Positions 48,723 through 61,100 of a stretch of DNA of 64,000 bases are shown one piece after another. A model generated the notes under the pieces. The model was not told where the DNA came from. It searched no databases and saw nothing but the letters and a program-made list of their open reading frames with translations. Each line of letters opens with the position of its first letter. The stretch's first letter is position 1. The stretch comes from Kryptolebias marmoratus (Eukaryota; Chordata; Actinopteri; Cyprinodontiformes; Rivulidae). The position numbers and the translations under genes were made by a program. Location of the stretch: positions 14,504,470 to 14,568,469 of the forward strand of contig NC_051449.1 of assembly GCF_001649575.2 (NCBI RefSeq). Direction: 5' to 3'.

Positions 48723-50220
48723 TTTGCTGAGACATTTGGTAGCTCACACTATTTATGTTAAAACCAGCTACTGTAACAATGACCAGGTTTGCTAATTCTT
48801 AGACACCAAGACTGAAGGCCTTTAGGGAGGAAGCAACACCTGATCAACCAGAACAGGATAGATTGGTGGCTGAGTGGTGGGGTGGAGGTCAGGTGGGCTC
48901 AGCCTCATGTGCCATGAGTCTTACAGCTTGTGCTGAGGAACTGCTAACAAGACCAGAACAAAAAAGTAATAGTTAAGACAGTGTTAGACAGTTTATTGGC
49001 TGAATTGTTTTGTTTAAAATCTGTGAAGCTGTCTGAAAAAAACAACTGTGAAAAAAGTTCTTATCGGATATTATTAAAATGTCAAGTATGGTGCCATTGC
49101 AACAAGAGAAAGCACCAAGAAGCTTCTCTTTCTCTTTCTTGTCTACCCAGCTTGTCCTTGCTTTTGAATAACACATGCAAATCAGCTGTAAACTCAACTT
49201 GTAAATACTCAAAACTAGTTCTTTGAATCTTCGACACAGAACATGAAGAGACTGTCTGGCCTCGTCAGACTGTAGGTGCATTGCAGAATCAAAGCAATAA
49301 TCCACAGCCTTGATGCTTGACTCTGCTTATGATGTCTTGTAAAGTCTTATAGACATGTTAACAAGGTCATACATTATTGCTTTCAGTGGGGGACTTTAAT
49401 GTCCACAGCTAAAATTATAATAAAAACATCCATTCCCCAAATTCAGTGTCAGAGAGGGAGAAAATCTCACATGAGACTGGTGGACAGAAGAACGATATAA
49501 AAATATAATTAACTGAAATAACTGCAGGCACGAAACTATGTGAGAACAAAGGACATGACAGGGAATATTAGCCTGAACTTTTGGTTAATTTGGACTAATT
49601 TTACATTTTGATTGTCAGAAACCATTTTACATCCTTAATCCAACTTTCAGACCATGTTGTTGTTTAACAACCAGAGTGTGTAACTACAAGGCGAACTGGT
49701 TTGTTTATATGACTCTTTTTTTACACCCTGTTTTCTGTTAACTGTGGTTCTTTTGATTCATGTTTCCAAAAAGTCTATTTTGTTGCAAACAGAAATCATG
49801 CTATAATCTATCTTAGCAAAACAAAGTTGTAAGTGTTCAACAGAGAAACTTGGTAGGCGATGCAAGGTGTAATCTGAACATCTCAAAACCTGTTCATGTT
49901 GAAAATAACCTAGCATGAATGTGACGCTATGGTATTCTGGACACACAAAGTGGTCTCAGTTTGTCCAAGTCAACATTTGTCTTTGATGTTGCAGTGAAAC
50001 AAAGTCCTGTGACTTTCGGATGGGATTTCAGGCCAATTAATTTAGAAAATGGGAAGAGTAGATGGTACAAAGCAATCTTTAACACACTAATAAATAAATG
50101 AACAAAAGTTGTTTTTTAACCTCTTTGATGTTTAGGCATTCACTGCAGATAATCAAAGAGGAGAAAATCTATTTCACACAGAAACTGCAACAGTTAATTA
50201 ACACACAACATGTTTAATCC
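48723..50220. other. Non-coding DNA, no gene recognised
   Basis: No repeat family or gene recognised; overlapping short frames on both strands at about 48973-49305 have no support. Confidence 0.5.
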
Positions 50221-50221
50221 T

Positions 50222-50320
50222 CCATCAGCTGACATTTTCTGTAGCCGCTTGATCCCTTCAGGGTGGCTGGGAGCCTCTGACTCTGGACAGGTCACCAGTC
50301 CATCATGGGCCACATTTAAT
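50222..50320 (+). repeat. Dispersed fish repeat C, copy 2 (head only)
   Basis: It reads CATTTTCTGTAGCCGCTTGA, TCCCTTCAGGGTGGCTGGGA, CTCTGGACAGGTCACCAGTC and CATCATGGGCCACATTTA. The middle CCTATCCCAG..GGGTACACC section is deleted and the second half of the repeat is absent. Confidence 0.68.
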
Positions 50321-50324
50321 GTCA

Positions 50325-53300
50325 AATATTCCCTTTGATAAACTGATTAGTTGTAGATGTTTAAACTAAATCACAAATAGGTGTTTGAATTTAAATCCAG
50401 TCCATCCTGCCATTCTCAAACCCAAGGCTGTTCAAGGTTTTAGGTTTTGCTCCATTCAAAACTAAAAAGCCAAACTCAAGGTAACCTATAGCCAGAAATT
50501 ATGCTGCATCTTTATGCAATTAGGAAAACAATTTAGTTGCAGAGAAATGTAATTTTTAGAGGACTCTGCTGAACAGCAGTATGTCATTGTCACACTCCAC
50601 CTGAATTATAGATCCATTTTCTTAATCTAATACCCCCAAATTGGAGAAAAATGTTACTCTATCACTTTTTCTGCATGAAATACATACAGTATTTGCATTT
50701 TAGGGCATTTGTGCTTGTTTCACAAAATCTCAGGAGACCGGTGTGCAGAATGACAAATTGTCCTCTGCTGCCTTCAGCAAAGGCATCCCCCTGCCAAGAA
50801 ACGCTGGCAGTAATAATAATTTTAATTAACAGAAGTATTGATAGTTATTTATGGGACATGTCTCACATTAAACCGTCTCATAGATTAGGCGGAAATGTAT
50901 CAAGCCTAAATGGTGTAATCTAGCGTTTCTGCTATATCGCCTTTTCACATACTCTTCTACCCGCCGGGGATCATAACTCATGGGCAGGGAGGGTTTGTGA
51001 GTACAGCTGCTCACTAAGTAGTTGAGCTCTTTATAAATGTCACAGGCATCCTGTTTTAATGAACAACTGGGGTTAAATCCAGAGCACCTGTACACGTGAG
51101 CAGAACAAAAGCAGAAGAATGCTTTCATACAATAAATATGAGTGCCACAATCTAACTGTAAGTATGAAGAAAAGGGAAAGAGCAGCGAGTAATTGTATGC
51201 ATCTTCGTATTAGACCTGCGACTGAGGAAAAAACTCAACAAGTGCTCTTTTGTTTTCCGTTTGTTCTCGGGAAGCGTTAACAACTGAGTCTAATACTCAC
51301 TATTGTTCCCCCCAAACGCCGCACAGCATGATGAACTTCAAAGCACTTACTCCCTGATAGTTGTGCACACAGTCACACCCATACACCGACTGTGCCAAGA
51401 GCAGCCACAAAGGAAACTGCCTACAGTAAATGTTAAAACGTGCTGTAAACAAAAGCAGCAGACTTGGCGCGTAAAGATCCAAGTAATGAATCAATATGCT
51501 AAGTGAACACTGGCCTACCAATAAAGGCCAGGGAAAGCGTTTTAATGTGACACCGCTGACACATATCTAAATTGGTGAAAATGAGATGTTTGTCTCACAA
51601 AAGCAGATTATTGGAGAGGATAAAGTACCGGGTTAATTAGGAAGATTAAAACTCTGAGGAATCAGCCACACCTTAAAACAAGCTCACCATAAACGGGAAG
51701 CAGGGGGGAAGGGAGGCGAGAAAGTAAAATATGACAAAAAGAGGTAATAAAAGTTTTTTTTTTTTAAATAAATGCAAGGATGCATGATGCCAGCAAATCT
51801 GAGAGAGGAGTCAAAGGAGACAAATGGCACATGAGTGGATGCAGATGAGATGCAAAGAAGCATGACTTCAGAGAAGGCAGCGCGATGGAGAGACAAAGGC
51901 TTTGAAGAATGAATAATGCTAAATTTATTCCTGTCCTCCATCCAGTCCATCTAACTTCTCTCTATTCTCCTCGAGTGCAAACAGCACTCCATCAACAGGA
52001 GATGAGCTTTTTGCATTTTCCTCTAGTCACCTAAAACAGATATAGTGTTATAGCTTCATCTCAGGCAAACAAAACCATGGCTCATTCACATCTCTCTCTC
52101 TCTCTTTCTCTCTCTGTGAGACAGTCCTGCTAGTTGTTTCTCAGGACAACTCTTTTTCATGTTGACATTATAGCAGAATTCATCTGTGGCTTGACTGACA
52201 TTGATATGAATTATTTATTTTCACAGAAGCTAAAGCTCTCCCCTCTGTTTAACCAGGACAACTGTGATAAAGCTGTTGATTCTTTTCCGACTGCGTCTAA
52301 CGGCACACACAGACAGAACTGCAGCTTTAGACTCATAAAGAAGAAAGTAAGACAACTTTTTTTTCTTGCTGGCTTGCTTTTATCAAACTTAACTTTATTT
52401 CTTTCATATCCTGACATCATGTGTGGTAGAAATCATCATGCACGACCAAGCTTTCCGCTTTTCTGAGCTTCATTTTATTCTTCTCATTAGCAACACAATG
52501 AGCTGTCACAGTGGCATTTGTCAAACCAGCTCGCACTTCACAAATGAAATTGTTCAACTGATAGAAAAAAAAGAAAAAGAAATAGTTTGGTTTGAAATCC
52601 TGCCTCTTTCTGCCCCTACTGTTTCCTATTTACTCTTTGCAGTGTGGAGCATCGTGTCCATCAATGTTTCTGCTGATTTCAGTGTCACCAGACATTATGT
52701 GCTGTTCCCATCTTCTGTTCAAAAACCAAGATCTGCACATGACAGATAATCAAATCAGTATAAAAATGGCAACAACAAAAAAAATGAAGAAAAGATTAGG
52801 AGAAGAGAAGGAAAAAAGCAAACTATGAAATAAGAAAAACAAACTATTTCAGCTTTGATTTGAAAGTTTTACAGAACTTAGCACAGCAGAGCATCAAAGA
52901 TCTGTTCCAAAACTTTGTTTTCGCATCGTTTTAATTTCTAAGATTCTGTAAATATGGTAGTATTATTTATAGTTGGTGTGCAAATGTTCTATTTTTTGCA
53001 GTTTCTAGTTTGGAAAAGTCAATTTTCTATGACTTTTTGCTTCAGTCATTGTATCATTAACTTCATTTCACGTGAGATATTTAACTTTTTAAAATGGTTT
53101 TTAGTACTATGTGGCACTCCCACTGCTCTTTTTACTGCATGTTTTAAAGAGGCTTAAGACAGAGATACAAACTAACAGGCAGGAGGTGGTAATGGGGTGG
53201 GGGATGGGGAAGACACAGGTTCTACAGTAAATCAGGTCAGACTGAGTTACCTTTGATAGCCCTAGACAGAAAAGGTCGTATGAATGGGGGAGAAATGGGC

Positions 53301-56300
53301 TTTACTGTCACTTACTAACTAGCTATATAGCTGTAAATGATGCTGTGTATGTGTGTATGTTTGTTCGGGGTGGTGCTTCTGTGCGTTTTTTATATAATAA
53401 ATAGGGAAAGTATTCAAACTTTTATCCAGTTCGCTCTATTATTGGTCTGTTTGTTCAAAACAAAAGACACAAATCTGATTTATAAACATAATGAGGAAGC
53501 TATAGTTCCACTTTGGTCACCCTGCTTGTTAAGCACACCGATCTCTTGGAAGCAAGATGTCCACAACTATGTGTAAAAGAAAATTCTCCATTTAATAAGC
53601 AGCAGCAAGAAGACTACATCAGGTGATTCATTCACAACCACCGGCCCCTACAAGACAGCTTAATAAGAAACTGCTTTGTTGAGAGGCTTAAGACAGCGGT
53701 CAGCTAATTTACATCCTGAACTTTGAGACAGTCGTTCATGCCCATGACACTCCCTTAAAAATCTCTGTGCCCCAGTAGTGCCAAATAGGCTAAATTAACC
53801 CTACTGTATTTTACAGACCTCAGCGACCCGTGCTATCTAATAAAGTACTAATGGAGGAAAACATGGGCATCTCATTAGGCAGCTGCCAAAGGACACATGC
53901 TCACTAGACTTGAAGCGACTTTCCACTGGCTCTGAGCCGGACATTAATGATGTTCCAGCTGGTTGTAACAAGTATTTATTTATTGAGGGACCGATTTTGT
54001 AGCGTTGGGAACCTAACGAAGGTGTTCTGGGAATTCTCATGGATTAATCAAAGGGAGGAAAGGAAGAATGCTCACTCGAGCAAACATACATGTGTGCACC
54101 TCTCATGTGTCTTTAGCAAACGGAAGAGAACGTCTGTCCAAATAGAGACTTGATGACAATATGCTGTGATTGACAGCAGAAGGAGGGGGTTGATGGGAGG
54201 ATTCTGTCAGCGACTGATAACAGCTGTCGGCTCCACTCACAAGAGGGATGGAAACTGTGAGACAGAGACACACCTAAGCAGATGCGCAGGAACACACTCT
54301 TGCATGCATTTCCAATCAAAGTTGTTGGTTGCGCCATTCATAAGTTACATAATGCATATGAAAACAGGTAGATTACAGAGGCCATCGGCACAAACAACTC
54401 ATCAGAGCCTGATTTTACTGCAGATGATGGACATAGATGCAAAGTCACACACACACACACACTTATTAAACATTCACCGGAGTGAGTTTGAGGTAATGAA
54501 CGAGAGTCAACAATGAATTATGGATCATATTCTAATGGTTGACTTACCCCTCTCATTACTGGCATGCTAATGTGATCTGGAAACAAATGATTATCAGCTT
54601 TACTAGAAAAAGGGAGAAAGAGCAGAAGCTCAGGATCTCCCATGACACTCTGTGATTGCCTCACAGGGATGTGAGCAATGAGACAAAACAATTAAAGCAA
54701 AGAAATATAAACAAAGAAAGAGTCAGTTTTAATAATTTATAAAACAGCCGTATCATTAAAGACCTATTTTTTGTTGTTTGTGTTGTCAGTCTCACATGTC
54801 ACTCATTAGCTAATTGCAAAATCAACAACTGCCACGAGTCTTTTCGAATGAACAGGTTTGCTTTGTTCCCAAACACACATATTTCTTCCTCTGCTGAAGA
54901 TGGCCAGGATCCCATAATGAATTATTCTCTACAACACAAACGCCTCTCTGACCAGCCCCAAAGCTCCCAACCGATGTAATACCTTGGAGTGTGCACATGT
55001 GCACCTTCAGGTATTCATCAAAGCACTGGTCAAGGTGGAGACATCTCCTGCAATCCATCTCTCGGCTTATTGGCACCAGAAGACTCGCTTTTACGCTCTG
55101 CTCAGAGATTTATGAGCAGCTAAAGACGTGAGGGGGCGCGTGTGTATGAATGCATGCATTAGCGGCGCGTGGCCACCTCACAGTCTGAAAGGCATCAGGC
55201 TGGTGTGCATATTGACACCACCTCCCTTAGTTCTTCCCGTCGCATGTCCTCAATACCCTCCCTCCATCCGTCTATCCCTCGATCCATCACCTTCCTTTAA
55301 AAGCCTGTTAGGAAACCCAATACCTTTCATTAGCACAAAAAGATTAGCTTTTTAGCAGGAGGTGAGTGTATGCATGTGTGAGAGAAAGAAAAAGCAGTGA
55401 AACAGTGGATGGGAGGATAATAATCAAAGGATCCCTGTGTCAGACAGTCGCTTAGTTTGACCCTAAATGATCTGAGCCTTTTTAAAGCTCACAATTATAC
55501 ACATGGCTACAGGACATTACACATCTCACAACCCTGATTCTGAGGGGGCTGGGACAATTTGAAGTGATTTTTTTGATTATTATTATTATTTCAAAATAGG
55601 ATCTCTACAATAAAGGAAAGAAGCCTGACAGACTAAAAACATGATTGATAGGATGAAAGTGAAGGGAAGGATTATAATTAAAGATATGAAGCGTCTTAAT
55701 CTCTTTGCTGGCAAAACTGTTCTGGTTTTGATGATACAATCAGTTAGGGGTTTGAAAAGTTATCTGATGAATTTCAGATAGCATGAAATTGGGATGAAAT
55801 ACTATGAAAGACATGATAAAAATCATTTCTATGTAACAGCTGGTTAGTGATGGGGACTTTCCTAACATCATATTGGATTTTTAGGGCATTAGTGGCAGGA
55901 ATGGAACTGATGCGCACCACAACACTCAGTCATAACTCAATGTGACCACATCCCTAATTGTCGAGCTATTAGCCTCAATGATACTGAAAGAAATGGGTTT
56001 TATAAAATTAAAACAAAAAATGAATAAATAATACTGCAACCGTTGATTGTTTCATCAGATCTGTGTGGTTTGACAAGCTTGAAACAAAAATCAGCTTTTT
56101 CCTGTTTAGTGAAGAACAAAAATGTTCACAAATCTCAGTCTCTTATTACTAGCATAACAACTGAGTTATTTATTAAATATCACTATCAATGATTTATATT
56201 TTCATAGCCCTCATTTAAATCTAAAATTTGTTCTAATTACAGTTCAGTTTTTGTCTCTATAAACAGATTTGTTTAGAGCTTCATCACTGGGACATGATTC

Positions 56301-57070
56301 TTTTCTCTCTTTTTTTTGACAAAACTTTTTCTGAGGAGAGGTGATGTTTGTATAGTTTTACAAGGTTCGATGGTTTGCTTAGGAGTTATTGATCTTAGAA
56401 GTAACAATTTGTCTAACTTTTCAACATCACTGAACCCTAACAATGATCTATTGCTTGTTCTCAGACAGAATGTCTCTTAGCAAATGTGCACAGATTAACT
56501 AAACTAAGGGGAATGGATTCTTACCTCTGTTTTTACTTCGACCCATGGCACCTAGCAGGCTCTGTACTTTTCAAATGATGCATTGTTTTGTTACCTCCTG
56601 TAATAAAGACATCCTGAACACTAGAGCCATAACTTGTTATGACTTATTAGAGCATACATTTTAGGGCTTTTTGCTCCTGGTCAAGCTAACTTTGCATTGG
56701 AGGGCTTTCATATAAATTAAATAAAGTTTCACGTAAACTTCTTCCATTGCTTTCTAATTATTTTGTAAGATACACATTATCAGTTTAAATTGCAAATGGA
56801 AAAGCTGAGTTTTTACTCTCACAAATTGAATATAACAACATGTCATTATGCATGGTTTTGGCAAAAGACTCATGGAATTGTGAAAGAGATAATATTAATT
56901 AAGTCACTAATAACAACTTATTCAGCACACATACTCCCACAAATGGCTGCATACAGACATACACGAATGAGGCACATTCTGATAATCTTAAACAGCATGC
57001 CATCAGTAAAGCCAAACTGTATTTCCCATAGGACAAGGTGGGATTATGGCCTGTCAAATTAACAATCCTT
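50325..57070. other. Non-coding DNA with small microsatellites, no gene recognised
   Basis: It contains (TC)n at 52091-52115, (CA)n at 54446-54462 and small A and T runs. Frames of up to 116 codons (54166-54516) are low-complexity or overlap others on the opposite strand. No repeat family recognised. Confidence 0.45.
52091..52115. repeat. (TC)n microsatellite with one interruption
   Basis: TC units broken once by TTT near 52105-52107. Confidence 0.9.
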
Positions 57071-57071
57071 A

Positions 57072-57072
<1 letters not shown>

Positions 57073-57120
<48 letters not shown>

Positions 57121-57131
57121 GAGAGAGAGAG
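57073..57131. repeat. Compound microsatellite (CA)23 A2 (GA)n
   Basis: Twenty-three uninterrupted CA units (57073-57118), two A's, then about five to six GA units. It is the longest pure tract in the window and so the most likely to vary in length between individuals. Confidence 0.95.
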
Positions 57132-57995
57132 TTTAACCCAGTGTTTCCCTGGAGAGAGGGTCTTTAACAGTAACAAAGCAACATCCAATCACTTACATGC
57201 TTTTCACTTGTGACTTTTCTTGCTATTTAACACCAAATCAAGAACAAAATTACACAAAGGCATACATACATACACACATACGCCTTCACCTAATACCCAT
57301 CAGCTTTTGGGACAGGAGAAAATCTATATTTCATCTTGGGAGCTGAAATGTTTGTGCACACGCTGAGTTTGTTTGTCATTAGACCTAACCCCTGTGGCTC
57401 ACCTAATCAGGTTGCTGCATTTCTGCGTTTAATTTTGTGAGGGCTTGAAAAAAACAAAAAGGGAATAAGACTCTGTGTTAGCATTTGTGCCCACTGCTTG
57501 ACAAACACACTGCTGGGAGAGATGTGGCAAACAAAATTGTGCAAACACGCACTTGGGGTTGAATTAAAGTTATCGATCAGCCAGAGTGTGCTCTCACACA
57601 GAGATCAAGGCTTAACCCTGATCAATGACTAATTTGTTTGTTTGTTTGTGAGTGCATGTGTTTTATGCATCATCTCAGCTTCCATCTTTCCTGACAGTGG
57701 CTTTAATATTTCTTACTTTTCATCACTTCAGCAATTCAAACTCGAACAAGGTGTGGCCAGTGGAAATACTGGTCAGTGCTGATGCTAGGATAAGACCTCA
57801 TCAAAGTTCATTATTAAGGGAAACTAGATTTCTTTTTGTCAAGGATTTGCCGAAGTGAATGGGGATCATCCAAGTTTTATAATAATCCACCTTTATTTCA
57901 TAGCTGTTCAGAAATTTGCATTTGGATTAAAGCTACCTGCCAGTCAACTAGTTATCACTTGTGGCTATTTAGAAGCTGTAGCATGCAAAAAGAAC
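57132..57995. other. Non-coding DNA, nothing recognised
   Basis: No gene or repeat family recognised; a (TTTG)4-like run sits near 57633-57650. Confidence 0.5.
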
Positions 57996-58000
57996 ATTAA

Positions 58001-58195
58001 TCCATCCATTTTCTGTGTTTGCTTAATCCTCTTCAGGGTTGCAGGGAGCTGATGCCTATTTCCGGGAGTGAACAGACGAGAGGCAGGGTACACCCTAGAC
58101 ACGTGATCAGTCTATCACAAGGTCAACACATAGACAACTAAACAGATAACCATGCACACAGTCATACCTAGTGTCAATTTAGCATCTACAATTAA
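58001..58195 (+). repeat. Dispersed fish repeat C, copy 3
   Basis: Ordered blocks are TCCATCCATTTTCTGTGTTT, GCTTAATCCTCTTCAGGGTT, GCAGGGAGCTGATGCCTATT, GAGAGGCAGGGTACACCCTA, GATCAGTCTATCACAAGGTC, AACACATAGACAACTAAACA, ATAACCATGCACACAGTCAT and ACCTAGTGTCAATTTAGCAT. It matches the first two-thirds of the repeat, including the ACACAGAGACA-type segment lacking in copy 1. The GTGGGAGGAA end is absent. Confidence 0.78.
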
Positions 58196-61100
58196 GGACC
58201 CCTGACATAGACAACAGGTACTGAATGGCCAGAAGGACTTCAGGTTCTATAGTTTTGGAAGCAAACTATAGAAGCAAAAACTCAGGCATGGGAGGAATTT
58301 GGAGAGTCCCTGGAAAATGACTTTCGGTCAGCTTCAGGGGTTCTGTTAAACAATTCAACAACTTCGAAAAGGAGAGCAAGGCCCATTCTAAAGTTTGCTT
58401 GGTTTGAGTGCAGAGTTGTACTCCAGGACTGAAGATTTTGTTAGGGACCGAAGAAGTACTTTGAGGAGCTCTTCAATCTCGTCACCATGTCCATCATGGA
58501 AGAAGTATAATGTTTGAGATCTTCACCCTTGCAGAGTTGTTGTGGATGTCTTGGGAGTTTGATTGTCCTGTCTGCATGTGCTTTATGGGTCTGGAGAAGC
58601 ATTTTGTGGAAAGTGCCGAGTTCTGTATAACCAAAGCAAGAGCGGTTCTGTCATTTTGTGATTTGAGTTGTTCATGAACAGGATATCAAAGTGTAATTGA
58701 GTAGAGGAGAGAATGTGAATTCTTTCCATGGTTCTCAAGCATTCAAAAATTAAAAATCTAACAATAAGTAAGTGGTCCTTGACCACACAGCACATAATCA
58801 CTGCTGAAACCTTGTTCTTCTGAGCAGGCAAACAAGCCTTTGGTATGAACTGAGCTAATAACTGTTCACAGTATTCCCAAAACATTTTAATAAAAAAAAA
58901 CTGTGTGGCTGCTGTTCAAAAACAATGAAAGAACAAGTGTGTGTGTGTTGTAAAAATGTCAGGACTGCAGTTCACCTACATGCTGCACTGCACTAGCTGT
59001 GGGTCACTGTAACAGTTTTAAATATAGAGCACCAAAGTCACAGACAATCAGACTCCTTGTCCTACAATTATGCTCAAAAGAGTGAAACCTCTGTCTATTA
59101 TTTCTCCCGCTGTCTGCCTTCATTAACACGTCTTCTCATGTAGTGGCAGAGCACCGTGGCGGCCAAACAGGGAAGGTAGTACAGTCATTTGAAAGTCAGA
59201 CGGTGGTACAGTCAGTGTGTCAGCGGAGCTAATTCTCTGCTTTGTTCACAGACATATTTTAATGAAACTACAGATATGTTCTTTCACTCGATTTGACTAA
59301 ACTACCGAGCATAAAAAGAACGCTATATATCCTTATTGATATATAAAACAAACCAGACATTGTGGTGGTTGACAAACTACAGAGTAAAGCAGAAGTGATA
59401 TGTTTTGCGATACCAAGTGATTGTAACATGAAGATGAAGGAACATGAGAAGCTCGAGAAACACCAAGGTCTGACAGAGGAAACAGAGAAGTTGTGGAGAG
59501 TCAAGGCCTCAGTGGTGCCAGTGGTCATCTGAGTATTCTGGTCTGTGACCCCCAAACAGAGCCTGGGAACAACTTCAGAGATTTCTGTTCAGAATTCCTA
59601 GATAGTTTGATTTGCAAAGTATCTAGGAATTACTCCCATATTGCAGTATTTTTGTAAAAAATAAATAAATAAATAAAAAAGGCTTTTATAAGACAATAGC
59701 ATAAAATAAAATAAAAATCTTTTAAAACTTTGTTATGGTTTTTGGCTTGGCTGTGCCACCCCAGATTTTACTGATTTCAGTGGCCCCCATCTGGTCCCCC
59801 TTTCTGAACTTCCTCTAGGAGCCCCTGGCCTCACTTGGCAAATTTGGCAACGGTTAAAAAAAAAACTTTTTTTTTTGTCCTACACAACACACGTCACAGT
59901 AGTGAAGAAGTGTGTGATTCTGTATTTGCTGAAAAGTTTACACAAGTGAATTTAACTTTCCTGTTATTGTTTTATGGTCCTAATGTCTCTGAGGTGAGCA
60001 GGTGATGGGAAATCAATACAAACAATGCTTTTTTAGTTGTTTCTGTCAAAAACCAAAGGATGTCCCAGAGCACGGATGTGTGCAAATGTGCTTCTACTGA
60101 ACAATTCAAAAATTAACAATTCTGTGTTTACTACATGCCCGAAGGGGATTTATGCAATATTCAATTCGGCTATTGACAAAAAGGCGCACATAATTTATGT
60201 TTTTGAGAGGACTCTCTCAAAGCAACAAGAGGATGAGACATGGGAGAGGTTTCTATGGAGCCTGATAGAGAAAGAGCCCCATCTGCAGGATTTAGGCATG
60301 ACTGGAACTAACGCAAACCCCTCTCCAATTCAGTGAACTTCCTCTGCATCTCTTTGTCTCAGCAAAGCCTAATGAGCCTCCTGAGAGCATGTCCAGGTGA
60401 ACTTGCTGTAAGAGGAAGCTACCTGTGTCTGCCACAACAATGCCGCATGTTTTTCCTCCTCTTCCTCTTCTGCTTACAAAAAACACTGTATCTGCAGAAT
60501 TTGGTGAGGACAGTGCAGTACTTTGCCCAGAAAAAAAAGAGAGGGTGTTCTCTTTCACGGAGTTGACTTAGTGAACACTATTTTGTAAGTAGTCAGCATG
60601 AAATCAGCTTTTCTGGGTTCTCCTTTAACTAGAACAGAAACACATATATGCTCCGGGGAGAACAAGGTAAGAAATTAAACACACAAACGTGCACACATCC
60701 TAGTAGACTGGCCATGCACTCTAACCTCTTCCTATGTGCATGGACTCTTGGCTCAAATATCACTGAGTCCAGACAGGGAGGAAGACCTTTGCAGAACAAA
60801 GGAAAATCCTGATAACGATGAGCTTGCTGGTGACACACTGCCTTTTCCCCGAGCTACAAAGAGACCACCTGCCTTTGCCGGCTTGTTCAAATTGTCCCCC
60901 TCCTTTGATTTATTTTAAGGTTTGAGAATCACATCAAAGACAGCAAAAACAGAGAAACAGGGGGACAGAAGTGGGGACCTTTTTTTATTATTTTTTGAAG
61001 TGGAGGGATGAAAAGGAGAGAGGCAAAGTTGCAAAGTTGAGTGGTGTTGAAGAGAGAAACAGAAAAAGGATCAGAAGGTGAGGTTGAGGAGCTCAGAGAG

